A stretch of 64,000 nucleotides of DNA. Source: an uncultured Collinsella sp. GTDB taxonomy: Bacteria; Actinomycetota; Coriobacteriia; Coriobacteriales; Coriobacteriaceae. The translations under genes were made by a program, and so were the position numbers. Where the stretch lies: positions 34,493-98,492 of the forward strand of contig CABVAC010000004.1 in assembly GCA_902496275.1 (NCBI GenBank), read 5' to 3'. Positions 25,596 through 33,687 of this stretch are shown piece by piece. Position 1 is the stretch's first letter, and every line of letters starts with the position of its first letter. The notes beneath the pieces were generated by a model. That model saw only the letters and a list, made by a program, of their open reading frames with translations. It had not been told where the DNA came from and did no database searches.

Positions 25596-28500
25596 ATGAG
25601 CAAACTCGTCGAGGGCATCAAGGACCGTATGTTTGCTGCCGCGCGTGAGGCTGCACCCGCCGTGGTGGATGCCGCGCAGAAGGCCGCGACCGCGGCTGCC
25701 GAGAAAGTTGCCGAGGCAGTTGCCGATGCCAAGAACGCGGCAGGGGAGACGTCCGTTGCTAGCGAGCCCGCCACCGCCGCTGAGCCCGTAGCCGCCACCG
25801 CCGCCCACGCCCCCGAAGGCGCGATTTTCAACCCCGAGAACGCTCGTGGCAACCTGCACCTGGGCATCGACGTGGGCTCCACCACCGTTAAGCTCGCCGT
25901 GCTCAACGACGACAACCAGATCGTCTACGCCAAGTACCAGCGCCACCACACCGATGTCCGTGCCTGTGCCCGCGACCTGTTCGAGGGCGCTGCGACCGTG
26001 CTGCCGACGGCCCAAATGACCTGCGCCATTACCGGCTCGGGCGGCCTGCTGCTGTCCCAGTGGCTCGACCTGGAGTTTGTCCAGGAGGTCATCGCCAGCA
26101 AGCGTGCCGTCGAGACTCTCATCCCGGCCACCGATGTCGCCATCGAGCTGGGCGGCGAGGACGCCAAGATCATCTATTTCGACAACGGCATCGAGCAGCG
26201 CATGAACGGCACCTGCGCCGGCGGCACGGGCGCGTTCATCGACCAGATGGCAACCCTGCTGCACACCGACGCCAGTGGCCTCAACGAGCTCGCTGCCAAC
26301 GCCACCACCATCTATCCCATCGCCAGCCGCTGCGGCGTTTTTGCCAAGACCGACGTGCAGCCGCTGCTCAACGAGGGCGCCCGCCCCGAGGACGTCGCCG
26401 CCTCCATCTTCCAGGCTGTCGTGACCCAGACCATCTCGGGCCTGGCGTGCGGTCGTCCCATCCGCGGCAACGTCGCTTTCCTGGGCGGCCCGCTGCAGTA
26501 TCTCTCCGAACTGCGCCACCGCTTCTACCTCACGCTCAACCTGGACGAAGAGCACCGCATTGTGCCCCAAAACGCTCACCTGTTTGTGGCGAGCGGCGCC
26601 GCCATGGCGCACGAGTCCAATAAGCTCAGCACGTTCCCGCAGCTCATCGATGCCATCGATGCCCTGGGTGACACACAGGGTGCCGAGGTCGAGCGCCTGG
26701 ATCCGCTCTTTGCCACCGACGAGGACTTTGCCGAATTCAAAACCCGCCATGACCAGGAAGTCGTCCCCAAGGGCAAACTCGACGGCTACACCGGCCGCGT
26801 GTTCATTGGCATCGACGCCGGCTCCACCACCATGAAGGCCGCGCTCGTGGGCGAGGACGGCCAGCTGTTGCACACCTGGTACGGCAACAACAACGGCGAC
26901 ATCCTGGGCACGGCCAAGGTCATCATGGCCGATTTCTACAACCACATCCCCGCCGGCTGCACTATCGGCCACGTGACCACTACGGGCTATGGCGAGGCGC
27001 TGCTCATCGAGGCCCTCAAGGCCGACTCCGGCGAGATCGAGACCGTCGCGCACCTGCGCGGCGCCAAGGCGTTTCTGCCCGGCGTCGAGTTCATTCTGGA
27101 CATCGGCGGCCAGGACATGAAGTGCCTGCGCGTCAAGGACGGCGTCATCGAGCACATCATGCTCAACGAGGCTTGCTCGTCGGGTTGCGGTAGCTTTATC
27201 GAGAGCTTCGCCGTCTCTATGAACATGGACGTGCGCGCGTTCGCCGACGCCGCCATCCATGCCAAGGCCCCGGTCGACCTGGGCAGCCGCTGCACGGTCT
27301 TTATGAACTCGCGCGTCAAGCAGGCGCAAAAGGAAGGCGCCACGGTGGGCGACATCGCGGCCGGCCTGTCCTATTCCGTCATCAAGAATGCCCTGTTCAA
27401 GGTCATTAAGCTGCGCGACTCCAAGGAGATCGGCAGCCAGGTGATCGTTCAGGGCGGCACCTTTATGTCCGATGCCACGCTGCGTGCGTTTGAGCAGCTC
27501 ACCGGCGTTCATGCCGTGCGTCCCGACATCGCCGGCTGCATGGGCGCCTACGGTGCGGCCCTGCTCGCCCGCGATCGCGCCGGCGCCGATGGCACCTCGA
27601 CCATCCTTTCGGCCGAGGACATCGCGCACCTTACTGTGACGCAAAAGCATGTCCGCTGCGGTCGCTGCTCCAACAACTGCCAGCTCACCGTTAACGACTT
27701 TGGCGGCGGCAGACGCTTCATTACCGGCAACCGCTGCGAGAAGGGCGCTGGCCACAAAAAGCAGAAGACCGAGGCCCCCAACCTCTTCAAAAAGAAAAAT
27801 GAGCTGCTCTTTAACCGCGAGGTCCTGAGTCCCGATGAGGCCCCGCGCGGCACCGTGGGCATCCCGCGCGCACTTAACATGTACGAGAACTACCCCTTCT
27901 GGCACGCGTTCTTTACGCGCTTGGGCTTTAGCGTGCAGCTGTCCGATCAGTCGAGCAAGAAGACCTATCAGGCGGGCATCGAGTCCATGCCGTCCGAGAG
28001 CGTGTGCTATCCGGCCAAAATGAGCCACGGCCATGTGATGAACCTCATCGACCGCGATGTCGACTTCATTTGGATGCCGTGCGTGCGCTGGGAGCGCAAG
28101 GAGGATCCGACGGCCGGCAACTGCTATAACTGCCCCATCGTCATGAGCTACCCCACGGCGTTGGCACTCAACATTGACGAGATCCGTGAGCAGAACATCG
28201 AGTTCCTGTACCCGTTTGTGCCCTATCACGATAAGACCGAGCTCAAGCGCCGTCTGTACCAGGTGCTCGCCGTCGACCGTGTGGCCGATGCGCAAGCCGG
28301 TCGCGGTCGCGTGCGTGGACCCAAGATCACGCGCTCCGAGGTCGATGCCGCCGTCAACGCTGCCTTTGAGGCCGATGCGCGTTTCCACGAGGACATCCAG
28401 ACCATGGGCGAGGAGGCCCTTAAGTGGGTCGAGGACCATGGCGGCCACGGCATCGTGCTCGCCGGCCGTCCCTACCATAACGACCCCGAGATCAACCACG

Positions 28501-30383
28501 CCCTGCCCGAGCTTATCTCGAGCTTTGGCTTTGCGGTCTTTACCGAGGATTCGCTCGCGCATCTGGTGAAGCCCGAGCGCCCCATCCGCGTCGTCGATCA
28601 GTGGATGTACCACAGCCGCCTGTACGCCGTCGCCCGCTTTGTGACGATGCGCAACGACCTGGACCTGATCCAGCTCAACTCCTTCGGCTGCGGTCTGGAT
28701 GCTCTGACCACCGATCAGGTGCAGGAGATTCTGGAAGCCAGCGGCAAGATCTACACCGTGCTCAAGATCGACGAGGTGTCCAATCTGGGCGCCGCGCGCA
28801 TTCGTATCCGCTCGCTCATGGCAGCGCTCAAGGACCAGGAGGCCGAGCGCTTGGCCGAGGCCACGGCCGCGGGCGAGACCTACGAGCAGGGCGATGCCGC
28901 GCCGGTGACGCCCTCCAAGGATGCCCCCGCGTTCGCGAGCCGCAAGTACACGTTTGAGGCTCAGCGCGAGAGCGCTTCGACCGCGTGGCCCAAGGTGCCC
29001 TTTACCGAGCAGATGCGCGAGGAGGGCTATACCATCCTGTGCCCGCAGATGGCGCCGATCCACTTTGACCTGGTCAAAGAGGTGTTCCGTGGTGCTGGCT
29101 ACAACTTGGAGCTGCTGCCCTCGACTGACCACGATGCCGTCGAGGCCGGCCTGCGCTATGTGAACAATGACATTTGCTACCCGTCGATCCTGGTGACGGG
29201 CCAGATTATGGAGGCCATCGAGAGCGGCCGGTACGACCTGTCCAAGACGGCTGTGGTTATCAGCCAGACCGGCGGCGGCTGCCGCGCTACCAACTACATC
29301 GCGCTCATCCGCAAGGCACTGCGCGAGAGCGGTCACCCCGAGATTCCGGTGATCTCGCTTTCGGCCGTGGCGCTCGGCGAGGACAACCCTGGCTTTAAGA
29401 TTACGCCGGCGCTGCTTAAGCAGGCAGTCTACGCGGTGCTCTTTGGCGACGTGATGATGCAGATGCTCTATCGCTGCCGCCCGTACGAGGCCACGCCCGG
29501 TGCCGCCAATGCGCTCTACGAGGAGTACATGGCGCGCGCCCGCAAGCTGGCGCCCAAGTTTAACCGCCACAACTACACCAAGCTGTGCCGCGAGGCCATC
29601 CGCGCGTTCGACACCATGCCGCTCGTGGGCGAGGGCGCCAAGCCCCGCGTGGGCGTGGTCGGTGAGATCTTGGTCAAGTTCCACCCTACGGCCAACAACC
29701 ACGTGGTCGACGTTATCGAGCGCGAGGGCTGCGAGGCAGTGGTGCCGGGCCTGCTCGACTTCTTCCTGTACTCCATGAGCAACGCCGAGCTACAGAAGGA
29801 CGAGCTGGGTAGCTCTGCTACAACGCGTGCGGGCATGCAGGCGCTCATCAAGCTCGTGGACTGGATGCGTACGCCGGTGGAGGAGATGCTCGAGAAGTCC
29901 CGCCGCTTTGAGGCGCCCGAGCGCATCGGCACTATGGCCGACAAGGCCCGCACGGTGCTTTCGGTGTGCAACAACATGGGCGAGGGCTGGCTACTCACGG
30001 CCGAGATGCTCGACCTGATCGACCACGGTGCGCCCAACATCATCTGCACGCAGCCCTTCGCGTGCCTGCCCAACCACGTAGTGGGTAAGGCCGTGATCAA
30101 GGAGCTGCGCCGCCAGCATCCCGAGAGCAACATCGTCGCGGTGGACTACGACCCCGGCGCGTCCGAGGTCAACCAGCTCAACCGCATTAAGCTCATGATC
30201 AGCGTGGCCAAGGAAAACATGCGCGCCGGCAAGGGCTTTAAGCTCGAGAAGGTGGCGCCGCTCGCGATGGACGAGGTCACCGGCCAGATGCGTGCCCACG
30301 ATGGCTGCGTGAGCTGCGGCTCGGTCGACGAGAGTGCCGTGGCGTCGGTCGCTGAGCGCCTGGGACGCGGCATTAAGAAGTAA
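25596..30383 (+). CDS. Giant 2-hydroxyacyl-CoA dehydratase activase-family protein (BadF/BcrA-type ATPase, DUF2229)
   Basis: 1595 residues. Residues 1-80 are an Ala-rich amphipathic segment like a late-embryogenesis helix. Two ASKHA-type ATPase domains follow, opening LGIDVGSTTVKLAVLN (about 88) and IGIDAGSTTMKAALVG (about 408); the first has GTCAGGTGAFIDQMA and the second EACSSGCGSFIES, the Cys contacts for the bridging 4Fe-4S cluster of HgdC-like activators. A cysteine cluster CGRCSNNC (about 688) and a C-terminal DUF2229/HgdA-like region with conserved cysteines complete it. Such fused proteins are ATP-driven electron injectors for radical dehydratases or reductases; the substrate of this class is unknown. 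Operon with the TetR gene. Confidence 0.88.
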   Translation: MSKLVEGIKDRMFAAAREAAPAVVDAAQKAATAAAEKVAEAVADAKNAAGETSVASEPATAAEPVAATAAHAPEGAIFNPENARGNLHLGIDVGSTTVKLAVLNDDNQIVYAKYQRHHTDVRACARDLFEGAATVLPTAQMTCAITGSGGLLLSQWLDLEFVQEVIASKRAVETLIPATDVAIELGGEDAKIIYFDNGIEQRMNGTCAGGTGAFIDQMATLLHTDASGLNELAANATTIYPIASRCGVFAKTDVQPLLNEGARPEDVAASIFQAVVTQTISGLACGRPIRGNVAFLGGPLQYLSELRHRFYLTLNLDEEHRIVPQNAHLFVASGAAMAHESNKLSTFPQLIDAIDALGDTQGAEVERLDPLFATDEDFAEFKTRHDQEVVPKGKLDGYTGRVFIGIDAGSTTMKAALVGEDGQLLHTWYGNNNGDILGTAKVIMADFYNHIPAGCTIGHVTTTGYGEALLIEALKADSGEIETVAHLRGAKAFLPGVEFILDIGGQDMKCLRVKDGVIEHIMLNEACSSGCGSFIESFAVSMNMDVRAFADAAIHAKAPVDLGSRCTVFMNSRVKQAQKEGATVGDIAAGLSYSVIKNALFKVIKLRDSKEIGSQVIVQGGTFMSDATLRAFEQLTGVHAVRPDIAGCMGAYGAALLARDRAGADGTSTILSAEDIAHLTVTQKHVRCGRCSNNCQLTVNDFGGGRRFITGNRCEKGAGHKKQKTEAPNLFKKKNELLFNREVLSPDEAPRGTVGIPRALNMYENYPFWHAFFTRLGFSVQLSDQSSKKTYQAGIESMPSESVCYPAKMSHGHVMNLIDRDVDFIWMPCVRWERKEDPTAGNCYNCPIVMSYPTALALNIDEIREQNIEFLYPFVPYHDKTELKRRLYQVLAVDRVADAQAGRGRVRGPKITRSEVDAAVNAAFEADARFHEDIQTMGEEALKWVEDHGGHGIVLAGRPYHNDPEINHALPELISSFGFAVFTEDSLAHLVKPERPIRVVDQWMYHSRLYAVARFVTMRNDLDLIQLNSFGCGLDALTTDQVQEILEASGKIYTVLKIDEVSNLGAARIRIRSLMAALKDQEAERLAEATAAGETYEQGDAAPVTPSKDAPAFASRKYTFEAQRESASTAWPKVPFTEQMREEGYTILCPQMAPIHFDLVKEVFRGAGYNLELLPSTDHDAVEAGLRYVNNDICYPSILVTGQIMEAIESGRYDLSKTAVVISQTGGGCRATNYIALIRKALRESGHPEIPVISLSAVALGEDNPGFKITPALLKQAVYAVLFGDVMMQMLYRCRPYEATPGAANALYEEYMARARKLAPKFNRHNYTKLCREAIRAFDTMPLVGEGAKPRVGVVGEILVKFHPTANNHVVDVIEREGCEAVVPGLLDFFLYSMSNAELQKDELGSSATTRAGMQALIKLVDWMRTPVEEMLEKSRRFEAPERIGTMADKARTVLSVCNNMGEGWLLTAEMLDLIDHGAPNIICTQPFACLPNHVVGKAVIKELRRQHPESNIVAVDYDPGASEVNQLNRIKLMISVAKENMRAGKGFKLEKVAPLAMDEVTGQMRAHDGCVSCGSVDESAVASVAERLGRGIKK

Positions 30384-30415
30384 CTGGCCTGCTTTGGGCT
30401 AGATATGAGACAAAT

Positions 30416-30448
30416 GGGTGGTAGCCGTACCGGCTACCACCCGTTTTT
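30416..30448 (+). terminator. Intrinsic terminator of the TetR-activase operon
   Basis: GGGTGGTAGCCG and CGGCTACCACCC with a TAC loop, followed by GTTTTT, 33 bases after the activase stop. Confidence 0.9.
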
Positions 30449-30500
30449 GCTGGACATATGTTGCGTAAATCGTTTTGTCGCAGCCTTCTGTGCACTCGAA

Positions 30501-30630
30501 TTTCGGAAGTGCGGGAAAAAACGCGAACCTCCTGAGCACACCGCCTTTTTAGACTCTCACGACCTGCGGTTTTGTTGTAAAAAAGGCCGGTCTGGTCGGC
30601 GAACCCCGATTTTTCCCCGCACTTCCGAAA
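30501..30630. repeat. Long nested inverted repeat
   Basis: Outer arms TTTCGGAAGTGCGGG-AAAAA (30501-30520) and its complement (30610-30630, one bulged C), inner arms CCGCCTTTTT (30541) and AAAAAGGCCGG (30580-30590). Together with the terminator it fills the 416-base gap before the dehydrogenase gene. The remaining 169 bases before that gene show nothing recognisable beyond an AT-rich promoter-like tract. Confidence 0.75.
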
Positions 30631-30799
30631 ACAGCGGTTCAGTAGCGTCAAAAAATGCCCTCAAAATCGAGAGTTAATGAACAGATGTAGCCGTTCGCCG
30701 CAAATTACCGTCCGTTTATAGAACCCACCCCCAGCGTGCAGTCCCCTTACGGTTGAATAAATACACATCTATGGAATTACGTAAGAGAGGACTGTTCCT

Positions 30800-31759
30800 A
30801 TGAGCTACAAGACCGTTTGTGTTGCCGGCGGCGGCGTGTTAGGAAGCCAGATTGCCTTTCAGGCTGCCTACTGCGGCTTTGATGTAACGATTTGGCTGCG
30901 CAGCGAGGGCAGCATCGGCCGCACCCAGCCCAAGATCGATCATGTGCGCGAGGAGTACATCGCGGCAATCGAGGGTATGGCGGACGGCACGGGCGAGTGG
31001 TGCTCCGGTATCGCCGATAGCGGCAAGCCCTTCGACAAAGAGGCGGCACTCGCCGCCGTTGAGCGCGCCTACTTCACACTCAAGCTGGAGCTCGATCTTG
31101 CCAAGGCAGTGGCCGACGCCGATTTAGTCATCGAGTCTATGGCTGAGGACGCCCAGGCAAAGATCGACTTCTACAAGAAGCTCGCCCCGGTCCTCCCGCA
31201 AAAGACCGTCGTCGTAACGAACTCCTCTACGCTGCTGCCGAGCACCTTTGCCAAGTACACCGGCCGCCCCGAGAAGTACCTGTCGCTGCACTTTGCCAAC
31301 TCCATCTGGAAGAACAACATGACCGAGGTCATGGCCCAGAGCCAAACTGACAAGCGCTACTTCGACGAGCTCGTCGACTTTGCCAACGATATCCGCATGC
31401 TGGCACTTCCCGTCAACAAGGAAAAGAACGGCTACCTGCTCAATTCCATGCTGGTGCCGTGGCTGCTCTCGGGCCTTGACCTGTATGTCTCGGGCGTCAG
31501 CGACCCCAAGAGTATCGACCTCGCATGGACGCGCGGCACTGGCGCTCCCAAGGGCCCATTCCGCGTATTCGACACGGTGGGCATTCAGACGGCCTACAAC
31601 ATCGTCATGCAGTATCAGAAGGTGCCTGGCTTGGTGAGCCCACTACTCAAAAAGATGATGATGCCCTACAACTTTAAGGCCATGGCATCCGTCCTCAAGC
31701 AGATGCTCGACGAAGGAAAGCTGGGCGAAAGCTCGGGCGAGGGTTTCTTCAAGTACTAA
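30800..31759 (+). CDS. 3-hydroxyacyl-CoA dehydrogenase
   Basis: A 319-residue NAD-dependent enzyme interconverting 3-hydroxyacyl-CoA and 3-oxoacyl-CoA. The N-terminal Rossmann fold begins VCVAGGGVLGSQIAF with the glycine motif at about residues 9-14; VVTNSSTLLPST and SLHFANSIWKNN carry the Ser and the His of the catalytic site (His usually in this HFxN position). The C-terminal helical domain is present. It could act with the upstream activase in acyl-CoA chemistry, but the terminator and repeat between them argue for separate transcripts. RBS GAGAGGA. Confidence 0.88.
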   Translation: MSYKTVCVAGGGVLGSQIAFQAAYCGFDVTIWLRSEGSIGRTQPKIDHVREEYIAAIEGMADGTGEWCSGIADSGKPFDKEAALAAVERAYFTLKLELDLAKAVADADLVIESMAEDAQAKIDFYKKLAPVLPQKTVVVTNSSTLLPSTFAKYTGRPEKYLSLHFANSIWKNNMTEVMAQSQTDKRYFDELVDFANDIRMLALPVNKEKNGYLLNSMLVPWLLSGLDLYVSGVSDPKSIDLAWTRGTGAPKGPFRVFDTVGIQTAYNIVMQYQKVPGLVSPLLKKMMMPYNFKAMASVLKQMLDEGKLGESSGEGFFKY

Positions 31760-31760
31760 A

Positions 31761-31801
31761 AAATGATCCCTCGGGGACGGAGGAAAACGGATCATTTTTG
31801 G
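31761..31801. repeat. GGGGAC-type hairpin (AAAAATGATCC stem), copy f
   Basis: AAAAATGATCC and GGATCATTTTT around CTCGGGGACGGAGGAAAAC. It begins two bases after the dehydrogenase stop and ends in TTTTT, so it can terminate that transcript. Confidence 0.8.
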
Positions 31802-31814
31802 TCGCCAGCAGTGA

Positions 31815-32318
31815 GAAGATGGACCCAGAAATAGAAAGGAGTGGCAATGGGCCGGCTCGGGCTTTGAGGACAAGCTGCTGCAAGCTCAGGGCGATTTTTC
31901 GCTCAATGCGGGCCAGCACAGCGTGACGTATCTGCCGAGTTCTGACACGGCAACGACCGGTCGCTATCAGGTGCTGCTATACGACAACAACTTTGGTGCG
32001 GCCGAAAGCTATCCCAAGTTCGACTGGGGCCAGCTGGGCTCCGCGGTGGTGACCGACTACAACAAGGGCACGCATTCGTTTGGGCGCATCTTTACAGTGG
32101 ACGAGACGGCGCGCACCTACGAACTTGAGGACCAGATCGCCGTGCTGTTTTCGGGCTATGTGAGCAGCGCGCAGCGCGTCGGCGATTCGAATAGTATGCT
32201 CGTGGCATCGGGCCAGGCCAAGACCTTTACCGAGTACGACCGGTACGGTCGTCCCATCGCCACCTACGAGATGGAAGCCGAGAAGTACATCTATCGCGTG
32301 TACAAGTACGATCTGTAG
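31815..32318 (+). pseudogene. C-terminal remnant of an aryl-sulfate sulfotransferase
   Basis: The frame is open from the codon after the TGA at 31812 to TAG at 32318, reading WQWAGSGFEDKLLQ, GDFSLNAGQH, VLLYDNNF and a run of beta-strand-like repeats ending KYIYRVYKYDL. This matches the end of ASST beta-propeller enzymes (about 600 residues), of which roughly 168 residues survive. The N-terminus, including the catalytic His region and signal peptide, is missing, and no full-size start exists. GTG 31923 would give 131 residues. Probably a decayed gene interrupted near the hairpin at 31761. Confidence 0.6.
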
Positions 32319-32332
32319 GGCCGCGCTCTGCA

Positions 32333-33472
32333 TCACTTCACATCGAACTCCACGCGATCGAGTTCAGGCACGTTGAGGTCGATGAGCTTGCGAGCGACGT
32401 GACGGTCGTGTGCCCCAAGCGCCTCGCCTGTCGTCACATGGGCGACAATCTCGCGCTCGACGATGCCCTCTTCCTCGCCTTCGGTAGCCGAGGTTTCGAC
32501 GGCGACGGTGTAGTCCTTAAAGCCCGGTAGCACCGCCGCAAGCTCGCGCGTGGTTTCGGTGACGCCGTAGCCGTCCTGCACGCCGGACTGCGCCGAGCCA
32601 ATAGACCCCGCCGTCATGACGATGCAGGGGATGGCAAAGACTACCGTGCCCACAATGATGCGGCGGCGCACCTTGCGTGATAGCTCGTCGACCTCGGCAT
32701 CTTCCTCGGCAGTCACAATGCCGTCGCCGTTGAGGTCGCGCTTGAGCGGCACGCGCAATAGAAGCAGCACGGCTTCGGCAGCCAGCGCGATAAAGACCAC
32801 GTTGATGCCAAATTCATAAAGCGCCGAGAGAAACAATGACCCGCTTGCGATGGCGATGCCATAGCCCGCCGCGCACAGGGGCGGCATGAGTGCGGTCGCC
32901 ACAGCCACCCCGGCGATGAGCGTGGCGGGTTCCTGGTCGCGCGAGTTGCCCAGGCCGCCCGCAAAGCCGCCCGCGAGCGCGACGGCAAGGTCCCACACGG
33001 TCGGTGTCGAATTGTCGATGATGGCGGCCGTGGTGGTGCCAAGGGGCGAGAGCTTAAAGTACAACGTGGACGTGACCAGGCAAAAGACCATCTGCAGCGC
33101 GAGGCCGGCGACGGCCTCAAGGGTGATCTCGCGGTCGAGCGTGGCGATGCCGTATGCCATGGCAAGGACCGAGCCCATGAGCGGGCAGATGAGCATGGCG
33201 CCTACAATGGCGATATCCGAGTCGATATCGAGGCCGACGCTCGCGATGAGCATAGCGATGATGAGGATGCACAGGTGAGAGCCGGTCAGGCGCGTCCCGT
33301 TTACAAAGCGCTTGCGAATCACGTGATAGGGCGCGCGTCCCTCGCGAATGTTGAATGCCTGCTTTAGAAAGCGGCTTGCGTTCTTCATGGCCTCGCTGTG
33401 GGCGGGGCGGATGCCATGGCGCCGATGATGGCGCTCGCGCAGTCGCTTGAGCTGTTGTTTATCGAGTTCCAT
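32333..33472 (-). CDS. DUF389 (TIGR00341-type) membrane protein with EF-hand loop
   Basis: A 379-residue inner-membrane protein with about six helices (from residue 64 to 240, then one near 272-292). The DUF389 core is seen in VGAMLICPLMGSVLAMAYG and GVAVATALMPPLCAAGYG. Between the fifth and last membrane segments, residues 246-257 read DLNGDGIVTAEE, a complete EF-hand calcium loop (ligands at 1, 3, 5, 7, 12). The C-terminus (about 300-379) is soluble. RBS GAGGTAAG. Family function is unknown. Confidence 0.85.
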   Translation of the reverse strand: MELDKQQLKRLRERHHRRHGIRPAHSEAMKNASRFLKQAFNIREGRAPYHVIRKRFVNGTRLTGSHLCILIIAMLIASVGLDIDSDIAIVGAMLICPLMGSVLAMAYGIATLDREITLEAVAGLALQMVFCLVTSTLYFKLSPLGTTTAAIIDNSTPTVWDLAVALAGGFAGGLGNSRDQEPATLIAGVAVATALMPPLCAAGYGIAIASGSLFLSALYEFGINVVFIALAAEAVLLLLRVPLKRDLNGDGIVTAEEDAEVDELSRKVRRRIIVGTVVFAIPCIVMTAGSIGSAQSGVQDGYGVTETTRELAAVLPGFKDYTVAVETSATEGEEEGIVEREIVAHVTTGEALGAHDRHVARKLIDLNVPELDRVEFDVK

Positions 33473-33623
33473 GCTTACCTCGTTCTGGCACGGGCTGCGT
33501 ATCCCGCCCGTCGTCTTTACTCTACACCGCGCTGAGCAAGGTGTCAGAAAAGGTTTGTTGACCTGGAAGTCAGGCTAATCGGCTTGACTAAAAACGCCGT
33601 GAGGATCATAAGAGTCGAATAGA

Positions 33624-33662
33624 CAAAAAAGCGCGGGGCCGGTTTGATTCCGACCCCGCGCT
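33624..33662 (-). terminator. Intrinsic terminator of the OPT gene
   Basis: On the minus strand AGCGCGGGG pairs with CCCCGCGCT (plus inner GG/CC) and is followed by TTTTTTG. It ends 26 bases past the OPT stop. Confidence 0.85.
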
Positions 33663-33687
33663 CTGCGCTGGTGCGTTGTTGGTCGGC

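Noticed and set aside
25581..29702. A 1373-codon open frame antisense to the giant activase gene
   Set aside because: High third-position GC in the real gene leaves the antisense frame free of stops. The product is Leu/Ala/His/Val-rich without motifs, has no ribosome site, and the sense gene has clear domains.
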